Below the pieces are notes generated by a model. The model had not been told where the DNA came from. It made no database searches and was given only the letters and a program-made list of their open reading frames with translations. Of a stretch of 64,000 nucleotides of DNA, positions 1 through 10,539 are shown piece after piece. The stretch is from Pelobates cultripes (lineage: Eukaryota; Chordata; Amphibia; Anura; Pelobatidae): assembly GCA_933207985.1 (NCBI GenBank), contig OW240913.1, forward strand, positions 279,173,602-279,237,601, written 5' to 3'. The position numbers and the translations under genes were made by a program. Position 1 is the stretch's first letter; each line of letters opens with the position of its first letter.

Positions 1-40
1 GCAGTACTAAAGGAAGAAAATAGATAAGTTAAACATATAA

Positions 41-366
41 ATATGTGTCTGTGTGTGTGTATGTGTACCTGTGTCAGTGTGTATATCTGCCAATGTATGT
101 GAATCTGTGTGTATGTGCCATTGTGCGTCAAGGTGTGTGCATGTGTCACTGTGTGTGTAATAATGTGTGTCTGTGTGTGTGTATTTGTCAGTGTGTGTGT
201 ATCTGTGTGACAAGGTGTGTGTATCTGTCAGTCTGGGTGTCTGTGTGTGTATCTGTGTGTCAGATTCATACACACAAATACACACTGACACACACATACA
301 CACACTGGCACATACAAACACAGATACACACAGCTTAACACACAGATACACACTGTGTGTGTATAT
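41..366. repeat. TG/CA mosaic minisatellite with strand switch
   Basis: The plus strand is made of TGTGTGTG runs broken by short words such as TGTCAG, TGTACC and TGTATC up to about base 266. It then flips abruptly to the complementary CACACA/CACTGACA/CACATACA words until about 345, with a short TG run again at 352-365. The two halves can therefore pair into a long imperfect hairpin. Long open frames here on both strands (rich in Cys, Val and Ser on one strand, His and Thr on the other) are by-products of the repeat and not genes. Confidence 0.9.
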
Positions 367-689
367 CTGCAATAGTAATTCATAAAATAAAAGATTTACT
401 TTTTCAAGCACCGGTGGTCCTTCTGTGCTGGTTACATAGCTGAAAAGAGACTTGCATCCATCAAGTTCAGCCTTCCTTACATATGTTTTTGCTGTTGATC
501 CAAAAGAAGGCAAAAAACCTAGTCTGAAGCACTTCCAATTTTGCAACAAACTAGGAAAAAAGTCCTTCTTGACCCCAAAATGGCAGTCAGATGTCTCCTT
601 GGATCAAGCAGCTATTACCCCCAAAATTATGTTTTTGCAAGTATGTATACAATTGCAGTTTAAACATATGTATGGACTCTGATAAAACC

Positions 690-2105
690 ACCTCTTCAGG
701 CAGAGAATTCCATATCCTTATTGCTCTTACTGTAAAAAAAATTATCTTTGCCTTAGATGAAATCCCCTTTCTTCCAGCTTAAATGTGTGATCTCATGTAC
801 TATGTATAGCCATGTTTATGAATAGATTTCCAGATAATGGTTTGTACTGGCCCCGAATATAGTTGTATAATGTTATCATATCCCCTCTGAGGCGCCATTT
901 TTCCAAACTAAAGAGGTTTACATGTTTTAACCTTTCTTCGTAACTAAAATGCTCCATTCCTTTTATCAATTTTGTAGCTCGTCTCTGCACTTTTTCTAGT
1001 GCCATGATATCCTTCTTTAGAACAGGTGCCTAAAATTTGCACAGCATATTCAAGATGTGGTCTTCCCAGCGATTTCTAAAGAGGCAAAATTATATTTTCA
1101 TCACAAGAATTTATACCCCTATTTATACATGACAAAACCTAACTGCAGATTGACATTGCATATTGCTACCTAATTTGTAGTCCATAACAATTCCCAAATC
1201 TTACTCGTGTGTGGTTATCCCTAATTCACCCATTTAGGGTGTAAGTTGCTTGTGCATTCTTGACCCCGAAGTGCATAACTTTGCATTTCTCTACATTAAA
1301 TGTAATCTGCTATTTTGGTGCCCAGTCCCCCAATCTATCCAAATCCCTCTGCAGCAAGGCAATATCTTGCTCACATTTTATTACTTTACAAAGTTTTGTG
1401 TCATCTGCAAACACTGAAACATGGCTTTCAATGCCTATTTCAAGATCATTTATAAATATGTTAAATAGAAGCGGTCCCCTAAGGGGCACCACTTACCACT
1501 TTTGTCCAGCCTGAAAATTTACCATTAATGCAACTCGTTGTACTCTATCCTTAAGCCAATGTTCTACTCAAGAACAAGAATAATCATCTAGACAATTTCT
1601 TTTAGTTTGAAGACTAACCTATTGTGAGGAACCGTATCAAATGCCTTGGCAAAATCCACGTAGATCACATCCATTGCAACACCCTGATCTATATTTCTAC
1701 TTACTTCTTTGTAGAATGCAATTAGGTTAGTTTGACATGACCTATGTTTCATAAAACCATGCTGATTATTGCTAATAACAAAGATTTTCCCAATGAATTC
1801 CTGAATATTATCCCTTAATAGCCCTTCAAATATTTTCCCGGTGACAGAAGTTAAGCTCACAGGTCTATAACTTCCAGGCAAGGATTTTAAACCCTTTTTA
1901 ACTATAGGAACGACATCTACCTTTCTACAATCCTCTGGTACAATACCTGAAACAAAAGAATCTTGAAAAATTAAATACAGAGGTTCACTTATTTCCCCAC
2001 TTAGCTCCTTAAGTACTCATGGGTAAATACCATCAGGCCTGAGAGCTTTATTTACATTAATTTTCTTTAACAGCTGTAGCACCTTGTCTCGAGTCATCCA
2101 ATCAC
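690..2105 (-). pseudogene. LINE reverse transcriptase remnant
   Basis: In minus-strand order: a segment near 2103-2020 reads MTRDKVLQLLKKIN then a PDGIYP box, with an in-frame TGA right after it that looks like a decayed CGA. Next comes SYRPVSLTSVTGKIFE (about 1875-1830), QHGFMKHRSCQTNL (about 1760-1720) and DFAKAFDTVPHNR (about 1660-1620), the region holding one catalytic aspartate. After a frame change comes GPLLFNIFINDLE and the FADDTK catalytic box (about 1475-1395). After another frame change comes the C-terminal [23 protein letters not shown] (about 1000-930). A WNSLPEEVV motif is near 700. Frameshifts and a stop show it is a pseudogene. Family placement is from recognised motifs, not from an alignment. 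Confidence 0.85.
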
Positions 2106-2130
2106 AAGTTATCTGCAATTTTTTTGTAGC

Positions 2131-2172
2131 AATCATTTGCATATCTCTTGCAATCATTTGCATATCTCTTGC
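2131..2172. repeat. 21-bp tandem duplication in the LINE
   Basis: A word beginning CAATCATTTGCATATCTC occurs twice back to back, giving a short exact duplication inside the LINE coding remnant and contributing to its loss of frame. Confidence 0.8.
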
Positions 2173-2284
2173 CATTAATATATACTGAAGAAAAATTATT
2201 TAAAATTTCTGCCTTTTCCTGGTCTTCTTTAGGCAACAGACTCTCTCTGTTTCCAGTGTACCTACACTTTCATTTTTTGTTTTT

Positions 2285-2621
2285 TTAGAATTAAAGTTGC
2301 ATCAAGGCATGGCCTCCTCTGGCGTTGATCCAATCCAATGTTCCTTATAGAGGAGCATTTTGGACCTAAAGCACATGCACATCACGTGTGTATCTAAACT
2401 TCCCCCTAGGAAAGAATTGTGTCCAATGCTTTCCTATAAGCTAACGTGTCAAGTGACCGAGGAAGCCAGCCACTAAAGGTGGCTTTAACCATGTCGCGTA
2501 AACCTTGCAGTTTCTAAAAAGCTGCAGTGTTTTACATTGCAGAGTTAATTGGACAATACCACTGCACCTAGGCCACTACATTAGGATGAAACGGTCTGGG
2601 TGTTTTTAGTGCTCTATTAAG
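2285..2621. mobile_element. MITE-A family fragment
   Basis: This segment matches, in order, landmarks of the TTAA-flanked MITE family seen complete at 37027-37339: a CCAATGCTTTCCTAT block, a CCACTAAAGGTGG block, a GCAGTTTCT...AAGCTGCAG hairpin, GTTTTACATTGCAG, and a terminal GGTCTGGGTG near 2596. Ends are degraded, so exact limits are uncertain. It separates two pieces of LINE sequence. Confidence 0.6.
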
Positions 2622-2722
2622 CCAATGTTCTATCCAAGAACATGACTTATTTAAAATCAACAGTTTAACCTTTCAGGTAACCTTTTGTGTGGAAGTGTAT
2701 CCAATGCCAAATGGCTCATTGT
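2622..2722 (-). mobile_element. Second CR1-like LINE fragment
   Basis: The text AAGCCAATGTTCTATCCAAGAA and the following AGTTTAACC...TGTGTGGAAGTGTATCCAATGCC segment repeat, with differences, the stretch at about 1550-1645 in the larger LINE copy. It is therefore a second, independent scrap of the same reverse transcriptase region on the same strand. It is too short to translate usefully. Confidence 0.6.
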
Positions 2723-4265
2723 GGTTTCAAATCACTTGATAGCAAATAAATAGCTAGCAGGTATTTTATCAGTTGAATTGAACAGAATTGAGCCTAAAAA
2801 AAATAACCAAACTGCTAAAGCAAATTTGGCAATTCGTAAAGGCTTCTTTATATATATTGTGTAACATCTGAGCATTACTGTTTAAAATTGTTTGCTAAAT
2901 AGTAAAGTAATACAAGTTTATTATATTGCATCAGTGCTATCATAGGTCCTGACCCAGCGACCTATAAATATTGTGTCTCCATCACTCATTCCATGCTGAA
3001 GATTTGAGCAGCAGACTCATATGAGGCATTGTGTGGAATACATCAGTCCAGAAGTGGGACGCTATCCTCTTTAAGACAGATGAGCCCACGCAATTATCTT
3101 AACTGTTTTTTCTCCACGGACTCCTTATTGCTTTATTTATAAAACACATTCTACATTGCTGTAATGTAGATAAACTAAACATATTCATAGACAGTGTTAG
3201 GCACATGGGAACAAGCGGTGACAAGGACTTTGCAGAATTGCGTTTGCAGGCCATCCATTGAAATGACCTCTCATTTAAATTGGTAAAATGAAAAGTTACC
3301 GTTGAATGTGCTGTTGACAAATCGTTCTCTAATCGGGCTGTGGAATTACAGCTTTGTGATGTGCCAGGTATTTATCACACTAAAATATAGAAAACAATGA
3401 AAAGATTTATTAGAGAGAGTCATCCTGCTGTTTTGTGCTTCAGCTTTTTCAGCTCGCATTAGCTTGGATGGAATCCAAACATCTGTTGTTAAATAAAACT
3501 CTCAATTGTTGGAGACAAATACTCTGAATGTTAATTTGTGCATATGATTTGTACATTTATAATTGAAAATAAGAAGCATGAAGCTGAAAGTTCACAAGCA
3601 AACTAAAATGTTTTGGCATCTTTGTAGATAATGTGCCCATACACTTACCCAGCAAAGCAGTGCAAAACATCACATCCATTGTTATCCATTCTAATTCTGC
3701 AAGTTCTATTTTGTATTTGCAGTGATAGGAATTATGAACACATTTGCCTAAAAGGGAAGTTCCACATTGAGCTAAAAATGTAACCAATGTGTGCATGTTG
3801 TAAGATATGCTACAGTTTACCTGTAGCTTCTGACAGGTACATTTTAATTAAATATGCACTTATATATTTTGGTGTAATTTAATTGAGATTCTAGAATGTT
3901 TAACAAACTTACGTTATGTTATGGATGTCAGTGGACACAGCAAAGGAAGGATATTTGTTCAATTTGGCTGTTTTGACTTTTACAATCCTCCCATTTCCAC
4001 TGTGAGTTGATGGGGAGAAAGTATGTTCTTGTGCAATGCTCAGCAGATGCTTATCCATGACCTATCACACAAACTAGGAATTGTGTCATTGTACTTAGTA
4101 GAATGTGTGAAAGATGTTAATGTTCTCTACAAAATTGATATAGTGACTTTTTGGCACTACGGAAACCAATACAACTTTAGTACGTTTGATAGAAATTGGC
4201 CTCATTAATATGCTGTATTTTGTGCGTGCTCAATTCCATATAGTTTTTGCATTAAAAAAAAAAAA

Positions 4266-4277
<12 letters not shown>
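2723..4277. other. No recognisable feature
   Basis: AT-rich single-copy-looking sequence. Open frames at 3099-3320 and 3557-3796 (minus) and 4023-4208 (plus) show no domain or motif I recognise and no convincing splice context. I see nothing I can name. Confidence 0.5.

Positions 4278-4308
<31 letters not shown>
4278..4308. repeat. (TA)n microsatellite, left of palindrome
   Basis: An A-rich run passes into about 14 TA units that end exactly where the palindromic element begins. A second (TA)n lies on the other side of the element at 4663-4700, so the element may have entered a TA microsatellite. Confidence 0.85.
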
Positions 4309-4312
<4 letters not shown>

Positions 4313-4382
4313 GACAAGTAGAAAGGCTGCTCTCCGGATTTAAAACAAAAAGTTATTTATTTAAACATATTTAAAAACCTAC

Positions 4383-4419
4383 GACCAACGTTTCTGTCCC
4401 CGCTCGGGACCTTCCTCAG
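4383..4419 (-). ncRNA. Hammerhead ribozyme-like core, left arm
   Basis: On the minus strand the order is CUGAGGA (fits CUGANGA), a hairpin GUCCC/GGGAC closing stem II, then GAAAC, a 4-base loop GUUG, and GUC. A15.1-U16.1 and C15.2-G16.2 would form the minimal stem III seen in Penelope-type hammerheads, with cleavage expected after GUC. An extra A follows CUGAGGA and an A replaces the base before GAAAC, so stem II is imperfect. Stem I pairing is weak. This is a motif match by eye; activity is not implied. Confidence 0.45.
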
Positions 4420-4471
4420 GGTCAAAAGATAGAACAACAGAACAAGCTGTTCTGTTGTTCTATCTTTTGAC

Positions 4472-4508
4472 CATGAGGAAGGTCCCGAGCGGGGACCGAA
4501 ACGTTGGT
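4472..4508 (+). ncRNA. Hammerhead ribozyme-like core, right arm
   Basis: This is the mirror copy of the core at 4383-4419. Here the first core base is lost (AUGAGGA in place of CUGAGGA), but stem II is better (GGUCCC/GGGGACC) and GAAAC-GUUG-GUC is intact. Comparing the two arms suggests each has lost a different base from a common ancestor. Confidence 0.4.
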
Positions 4509-4656
4509 CGTAGGTTTTTAAATATGTTTAAATAAATTTTTTGTTTTAAATCCGGAGAGCAGCCTTTCTACTTGTCGTTTTCTACAAGCTTTGGAGCTCT
4601 GGTGGTGCGCCCGGTATTGGACCATTTTGCAAGCGTGAGTGCAGGGGACATTTCGA

Positions 4657-4662
<6 letters not shown>

Positions 4663-4700
<38 letters not shown>
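4663..4700. repeat. (TA)n microsatellite, right of palindrome
   Basis: About 19 TA units immediately after the tail of the palindromic element, matching the (TA)n at 4278-4308. Confidence 0.9.
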
Positions 4701-4703
<3 letters not shown>

Positions 4704-4704
4704 G

Positions 4705-6080
4705 AAAAAATACTGCACCATAAGCATACCTCTTTAGCCACACCCCCTCACTCCAATAAATTACTTCCTTAACAAATGTATGCACACGGCACAGCCACTA
4801 ACAGTGCTTAATGATCTGAACTACAAAACAACCTGCATTAGAAGCAGAGGACACCCAGGGAGACCTGAAGTAAAGATATCACTACCTGTTTAGTATCTCT
4901 GAGTGTCTGCCACCAGGTTGCTTTTAGCGTCAGGTTTAACAGTTAATGAGCAGATATACATGCAATTTGAATTGTATCAAATGTAGCATTTAGAGGTTGC
5001 ACAGAAAAACTAACCTTCAATATGGTACCAGACAAATGCAAGCCAAACCGTAGTTTAATGAAAAGGTATGTGTACTTGCTACAAATGTATTTTAACATAC
5101 CTCGTCTGCTCATTAAAATAAATAAATAACAGCACAGGATCGCCTTATGTAGTGTAAAACACAGTAAGGTTCAACCCATGTGTTCACATGTAGATATCAA
5201 AATTGGACAAAGCTGCTTATAACTTTTAACCTCAGATATGTGAAAATACGGTTTCAATCCTGCAAATGTAGATTGCTTCAAAATGTACCCTCTCAATTGG
5301 ATAGCTGATCTTCTTCTCAACTGAGAGGAGAACACATTAGAGTAGTCAGCACCTGCCTTACATCTGAATAGGCTAATTACTAAGATTAAGATTTAAAATC
5401 CCTAGATCCAAACGAATTTAGAGTAAGGACAAGGTTGGTCAGTGTGGGTGGTACCACCCTGGGCCCGAATCCCTTAGAATAACAAGATAAAACTTTGAAA
5501 GGGATCCCAAAAGGAATTCCTAACTTGTATTTAAAAGAGGAATAGAGTAATTTAATGGCTAACTAATGTAACTTTGATACTGGGCAGGGTAAGGAAACAC
5601 TTTCACCAGAAAGGATATACTTACAATGTATCTAATAAGTTGTTTGACTTTATTCAATATTAACATAAAAAGGTCTCATCAGATACAAAGTATTCATTCA
5701 ACTGGGAGAGAGATAGCCTTTAAAGGTAAAGATTGGATCCCCTATTCCTAATAACATACAGAGAGACCTCAAATCTCCATTGACACTGGTAGAACTGAAA
5801 TCAACCTGGTAATCGGATGTAATCTAAGATTAACCCATTAGAGGGAGGGTAACTAACACTTTCTTGCAAGCTATATGTGAAAACACGTGATTATTTGGCC
5901 AAAGTAAAGAGCAGAATCCGCATTACATAATAGTAAATTATATATTAGAGCTGAATATGCTTCTGTTGGGGCTGAAATGTTTACACCAAGTCTCACACAG
6001 CATTTATATCAGTGAAACTTCTAATGGAGACACATGCATTAAATGTCACACTCTTTCCCAGTCTTCTCCTGGATCAATGT
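4705..6080. other. No recognisable feature
   Basis: AT-rich sequence without a reading frame, repeat or motif that I can identify. Confidence 0.5.
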
Positions 6081-6082
6081 CT

Positions 6083-6440
6083 CAGGGCTGTAATATACAG
6101 ACACACCTCCATGAGGCTGTTAGCCCTGTTATTATCACTTATTGCTGGAATTGGTATCTCCTATGTCCATAGGACTATAGAATACAGGAAGACTTCCTCA
6201 TAAGTTACACATTAAACCTGGTACTGGACAGTCCTTCAGTCCCCAGGGCTGTAATATACAAGCAGGCATCCAATGAAGTATAGCCATTATCCCTGGTATT
6301 GGCATTTCCTTTTTTTCTCAGGGCTTTAACACACAGGCAGGCTTTCCATGAAGTATAGCCATTAGCCACGGTATTGGCGTTTCCTTTTTCCTCAGGGCTT
6401 TAACATACCGGCTGATTTCTGATGAAGTAAAGCCATTATG
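6083..6440. repeat. ~75-bp tandem repeat, about five units
   Basis: The anchor CAGGGCT(G/T)TAA recurs at 6083, 6244, 6319 and 6393, with a degraded unit starting near 6169. Spacings of 75 and 74 are seen for the clear units, and 86 for the first. Each unit carries a conserved middle (ATGAAGTATAGCCATTA) and end (GGTATTGGCNTTTCCTTTTT). The units become more alike toward the right, as expected for recent unequal exchange or slippage. Confidence 0.85.
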
Positions 6441-6444
6441 TGCA

Positions 6445-7689
6445 CTCTTTTATTCAGCTCCAATTCTAGACATAAAAAAGTACCTAGATGCTCACCTATA
6501 ACCTTTTAAATGTGACCCATTTGTTATAAGAATGCCTCAATGGAAGTATTAGGAACTACAGAAAATCCATAGCCCAAAATGTATGCTAATCAGTAATCTA
6601 AACTACTGGTGCACTTACATGAGGCAAAAAACCCAGAAGTAAATAGTCTGGATAGAGGCAAATTAGATGCTGCAGGCCTGTATCGAACTGGATTATGGGG
6701 ATTTTACATACTAACATTCTAACCTGTTTAAACTAGAGGCCTCTTCATGCAACCTATGTACCATTGTCATCTCCTGCAGGAGAGAGGTTAGGTCAGACCC
6801 CTGTTAACTGAAAGTGTTAAACCCAGGTAGTCACCTTGCATATATGCTGTTTACTGGGTCTTCAGGAGTAAGAGGCTGAACCCTTGCAGAGGCTTTACAA
6901 ATATTGGCCTGGTGGCCTGGGGGGGGGGACAGGGGGGGTTTATTCCTTAAGATTTGTTAATTGATGCTCCCTGTCCTGACTACTGAGTTAACCCGTTAGT
7001 AATGCTGCCATGTTGGCCAGGAAGAAACACTTTAAAGGGGTTGCTATTACAATTTACCATGTAAAACAGTGTGTCAAAATAACCATTTGAAGAATTCACT
7101 ATCCAATTACATGATAGAAGAATAATAGATATTTGTTTTTGGTTGAAGTGTTCCTTTTTTTGGGATTCTCATCTGCACTTTTTCACTTGTAAACTAGCTA
7201 AATGCATTCCTTTTTGAGGGGTTAGGTAGAGGGCTATCCCGAAGGACTTAGTGAGATTTGCTTCTGCATATTCAAAACATCATTATGCTCAGGAACGATT
7301 TAGCTGGAGGATATAAAAGCCATGTAAAAAGCCTCCCAAATACCATTCTATGATTTTGTTGGGAAAAAAAGACCAATTTACAATACAATATTCATATTGT
7401 TATATTAAGCTATGGAGTTAACTACTATAGTAGCAGGTTGGTTCTGAAGAAGAGGAATGCAATGTAACACATATTTTGAGCATGGAATGTATAGCTGGCA
7501 CCTATCAGGGATACAAAAAGATACCTCACTACCTATTTTTTCCAAAGTATTTGTATCAAGGTACGTTTTAATATGTGCTGTTAACCATTTTCCACCACCA
7601 AATTCACACAGGCTCACAGAGCTTGTGTTAGTTCTTCAGCCGCAGAATGAATTCAAGTATTGGAAAAATGGAGAGACTTCATCTATAGT
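6445..7689. other. No recognisable feature
   Basis: Contains a G-run at 6919-6928 and scattered short frames. The 105-residue frame at 7457-7774 runs into a MITE-B fragment and lacks any motif. Nothing I can name. Confidence 0.5.
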
Positions 7690-7756
7690 CTTCTTGCACT
7701 TTAACCAGTACGATGTGTTGTGGTCACTGTGCTTTGAGTGGCCCTTTAATCTTCCC
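7690..7756. mobile_element. MITE-B fragment
   Basis: The words GTTGTGGTCACTGTGCTTTGAGTG then GCCCTTTAA resemble, in reverse, the ends seen at 8389-8445 (GAGCACTCAAAGCACAACAACC). I group these as one small family with a terminal GGGC(C)ACTCAAAGCAC-type repeat. Only one end is present here. Confidence 0.45.
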
Positions 7757-8384
7757 ACATACATTAGAAATTAGTAAATTGCTTTTGTATGTCATGCGCC
7801 TGTTCTGTAAGCAGCAAGTACCAGGAGTATGTGTGCATTGTTGCTTTTTCACTTTTTGTTTTTGCTGTCAAAAAGAATTGAAAAAAAGTGACGTCAACCA
7901 GATGCCTAATGAGCCGTTTGAAATGCTTGTAATGGAAAGTTGTATTTTTCACTTTGCTTTGCATTATCATTACTGTTTTTGAAAACATTTGGAATGCAAT
8001 GGAAAAACCAAGTAAGAGAATGGATTGGTGAACAAAAGATTGATGTATGTTTAGAAAAGAGACAAGTTCAAATTAGGTTACATTATGTAGCTTATAATTG
8101 GGTTTAGAAATCATTTGCATTCAAGTATGTTTACCAATGGTTAGTAATTAATATTTCCAGGTCAGCTTATATTTATCACACTTGGTATTGTTTTTTCAAG
8201 ATAAATACGTACAACATAGTTATATCACAAACTGTAATCAAATTACTGATAATAGTCATGTTTTATATGCATACTGCTCTCTGGAAAATATGGTACTTTA
8301 ATTCTTTACAGTAATCACTTTTCTGTTTTTTAATATTAGCTCCTCGGAGGGGCATTATAAGCATTGGTGGACATTTGCTTCCAC

Positions 8385-8465
8385 AAGTAATTGAGCACTC
8401 AAAGCACAACAACCACTACAGAATCCTGTAGTATTGTTGTTGCCAGGAGTCCCCTGGAACCATGA
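8385..8465. mobile_element. MITE-B fragment with hairpin
   Basis: CACTCAAAGCAC is followed by a compact dyad, CAACAACCACTACAG / CTGTAGTATTGTTGTTG, with a four-base centre. The hairpin head is typical of the inner part of a foldback MITE terminus. Confidence 0.5.
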
Positions 8466-8805
8466 CATGGTAAGTATTCAAACCGTTTTTGAAAAAGGTC
8501 ACACTTACTTGGATCCCATGTTCCAGAGCAATTATTCCTAAAGCAGACATCTGAAGGTTCACATTAAATAAACAAATGCCATCCTTCTTTTGAAAGATTT
8601 CATTGGTGTAGTGTATCACTGACACTCAATTAATTCTGTCCAAAAGGATACATTGAGATTTCTCTCATTTTCGAGTATGTCCTGGGATGTATCCGAATGT
8701 GAACTTTGTAGAGATAATTACTTCCACTCTAGCTTTATCTGAAGTGGGGCCCAGGCAGCAGTCAACTGGGGAACCTATGCAAGTGTCAAGCCATATGAAC
8801 ATGCT

Positions 8806-8878
8806 CTCACTACTTCATTCTTACCACTACAATGCACTGTTGTAGTTATGGGGGTTAGAGTGCCCTTTAACTGGTAAA
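8806..8878. mobile_element. MITE-B fragment with hairpin
   Basis: ACCACTACAA / TTGTAGTTATGG dyad followed by GTTAGAGTGCCCTTTAA, the same layout as the copies at 7690 and 8385, in the opposite sense to the latter. Confidence 0.45.
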
Positions 8879-9103
8879 GCAGTTGTCTAAAAATGCTGAT
8901 AACACATATTTAGGAAAAAATATTCTAGAAAGAAGTACACGTACATTGATATTTTTGAAGGCATTGCTTCCATACAAGAGCATTTAAAATGGTCAGCCTT
9001 TAGTGAGACTGCAGATACCTCAAGTCTGTTTCCATAGTTGTAAATGAAACTAATTGCAAGGTGCTTGCCTGCAGCCAGACCTGTCAACTAAGTTGATTTG
9101 TGC

Positions 9104-9331
9104 AGGCAGATCGCAGGTACTAGACAAAATCCATGGATACGCCGGCTAACACTCAGAATCATATATAAAGTAGATGAAATCTGTGATTGAATAAAACATA
9201 ACTTTTATTGAAAGTCTAAAAACAGAAAAATATGGGGACATAGTGCAAAGCATAAGGCAGTGCATCCCAAGATCATCGCCCAACGCGCTTTGTGCAACAA
9301 GGTACTTTAATCTTAGGCAGGTCGCAGGTAC
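9104..9331 (-). mobile_element. Short retroelement insertion with 17-bp target duplication
   Basis: A 194-bp insert (9121-9314) lies between AGGCAGATCGCAGGTAC (9104-9120) and AGGCAGGTCGCAGGTAC (9315-9331), a 17-bp duplication with one mismatch. Read on the minus strand the insert begins just upstream of a degenerate hammerhead-like stretch, ACAAAGCGCGTTGGGC, around 9275-9302. It then has a TTCAATAAAAGTT segment near 9190-9210, and ends TTTTGTCTA. The layout matches the 10-kb element. The long duplication means target-primed reverse transcription, not a DNA transposon. Confidence 0.7.
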
Positions 9332-10122
9332 AATTGGCAAGCAGAGCAGACTAACACTATTGCAATATAGTCCTTTGAGAAGTGTATAAATGGCCAGTTG
9401 TGTGTATGCTAGATTTGTCTACAAAGCTTCTCAAAGTTTGGACAATGTCCAGCACAGATGGGAAGGTCTGTTCTGGACAAAAGGAAGAGGGTTTAAATGG
9501 AAGTCAAAAAGAGGGTAGAAGTGACATTTTAAACAGTTTACAGCACCTCCATTGGATATTACAGTATAACACAGATTTAAAAAAAAAACTGCAGTGAGAC
9601 ATGTATTTGAAATACAGAAATAAACAAACAAAATATATTTCCTTGCAATAAGAGAAATATATACAGGTGGATTGGCGCTATTAGTAAGGTGAAGAACAGC
9701 AACTACCCCCAAGTGCCAAAAAATCACCAACGGCACTATACAAGTGCATAAAAGTGAAAGAAAGAGAGAAGGGGGGTGCTCAAAGATAATATTGCAATAA
9801 TATACTTATATCAGTACATCAATAATTCAATCAGTATGTCACTGGATCAATCTGGAAAAAATGAACAGAATATACATAGCATAATACTGTAAGGAAGGAT
9901 TGTACACCAACAATTCAGAGGTAATGGGTCACTCACGATATGTAGAGCCTTAAAAAGCAGGCTCTAACTGTAATAGCTTGTCAACCAGTCTGCTCCTCCC
10001 AGCTGTATCCGCTTATAATTTCGCTAGGTACTTCCTTCCACCACACCACGACTATCACAGCCGAATGGATAGGGATATAAAAACTTTTATTCTGACATAA
10101 AATAAAATAAACAGCATACAAT

Positions 10123-10158
10123 GGGCACAACGCGTTTCGACTTTCGTCTTCTTCAAAG
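10123..10158 (-). ncRNA. Degenerate hammerhead-like core, left arm
   Basis: Minus strand: UUGAAGA (one change from CUGANGA), an extra A, a GAC-GAAA-GUC hairpin for stem II, then GAAACGCGUU. The extra A is shared with the 4.4-kb copies. The expected GUH cleavage triplet is not intact (GUG follows), so this copy is probably inactive. Confidence 0.35.
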
Positions 10159-10506
10159 GTGCATATGTCATAACCGATCCCGGCATCATTTAAATAGATC
10201 CTATTCGGAAATTGAAGTTCCTGGGCAAATTCTTCAACTTCCGCGTTCCGACGTCACTTCCATATTCCGGCTTCATCACATGATCAGTCTTTTGACGCCG
10301 TCCGCTTAAATGCCATTTTCAAAAATGGCGTTTGTACACGACTTTATCCGGGTCAAAGAGCGGACGGCGTCAAAAGACTGATCATGTGATGACGCTGGAA
10401 TACGGAAGTGACGTCGGAACACGGAAGTTGAAGAATTTGCCCGGGAAATTCAATTTCCGAATAGGATCTATTTAAATGATGCTGGGAACTGTTATGACAT
10501 ATGCAC

Positions 10507-10539
10507 CTTTAAAGAAGACGAAAGTCGAAACGCGTTGTG
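10507..10539 (+). ncRNA. Degenerate hammerhead-like core, right arm
   Basis: Mirror copy of 10123-10158 with UUAAAGA in place of UUGAAGA and the same GAC-GAAA-GUC stem II and GAAACGCGUUGUG. Core bases are further eroded. Confidence 0.35.

Larger units (their letters stand above)
400..2280 (-). mobile_element. CR1-like non-LTR retrotransposon, 5'-truncated
   Basis: Read on the minus strand this is the 3' part of a LINE: reverse transcriptase, C-terminal domain and 3' UTR. The 5' end of the copy is lost near 2280. The 3' end lies near 400-410, after a UTR that includes a GAACTTGATGGA-type tail also familiar from other vertebrate LINE 3' ends. The coding part is spread over different frames, so the copy is dead. 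Assignment to the CR1/L3 group rests on motif wording ([38 protein letters not shown]); a related clade such as Rex1 or L2 is possible. A MITE-like segment (2285-2620) abuts the truncated end. Confidence 0.85.
4308..4664. mobile_element. Palindromic hammerhead-like retroelement (inverted dimer)
   Basis: Bases 4308-4581 form a nearly perfect inverted repeat with arms of about 137 bp and only ~3 bases (AGC) at the centre, near 4446. Each arm reads outward from the centre as a hammerhead-like core, then an AAATAAAT-containing AT-rich stretch, then a CTCTCCGGATTT-complementary block. Only the right copy continues past the palindrome (4582-4664, GC-richer tail). The same order (core, AATAAA-rich segment, tail) recurs at 10.5 kb and, on the minus strand, at 18.7 kb. 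Inverted partial duplications are common in Penelope-like insertions, which is why I favour that class. No protein is encoded. (TA)n tracts flank it on both sides. Confidence 0.65.

Noticed and set aside
41..366. CRISPR-like regular repeats
   Set aside because: Units are irregular TG/CA words without constant spacers; the organism is a vertebrate.
7..549. 180-residue minus-strand open frame
   Set aside because: Most of it is translated TG/CA repeat (Thr-His-rich) joined to LINE 3' UTR; no start context or domain.
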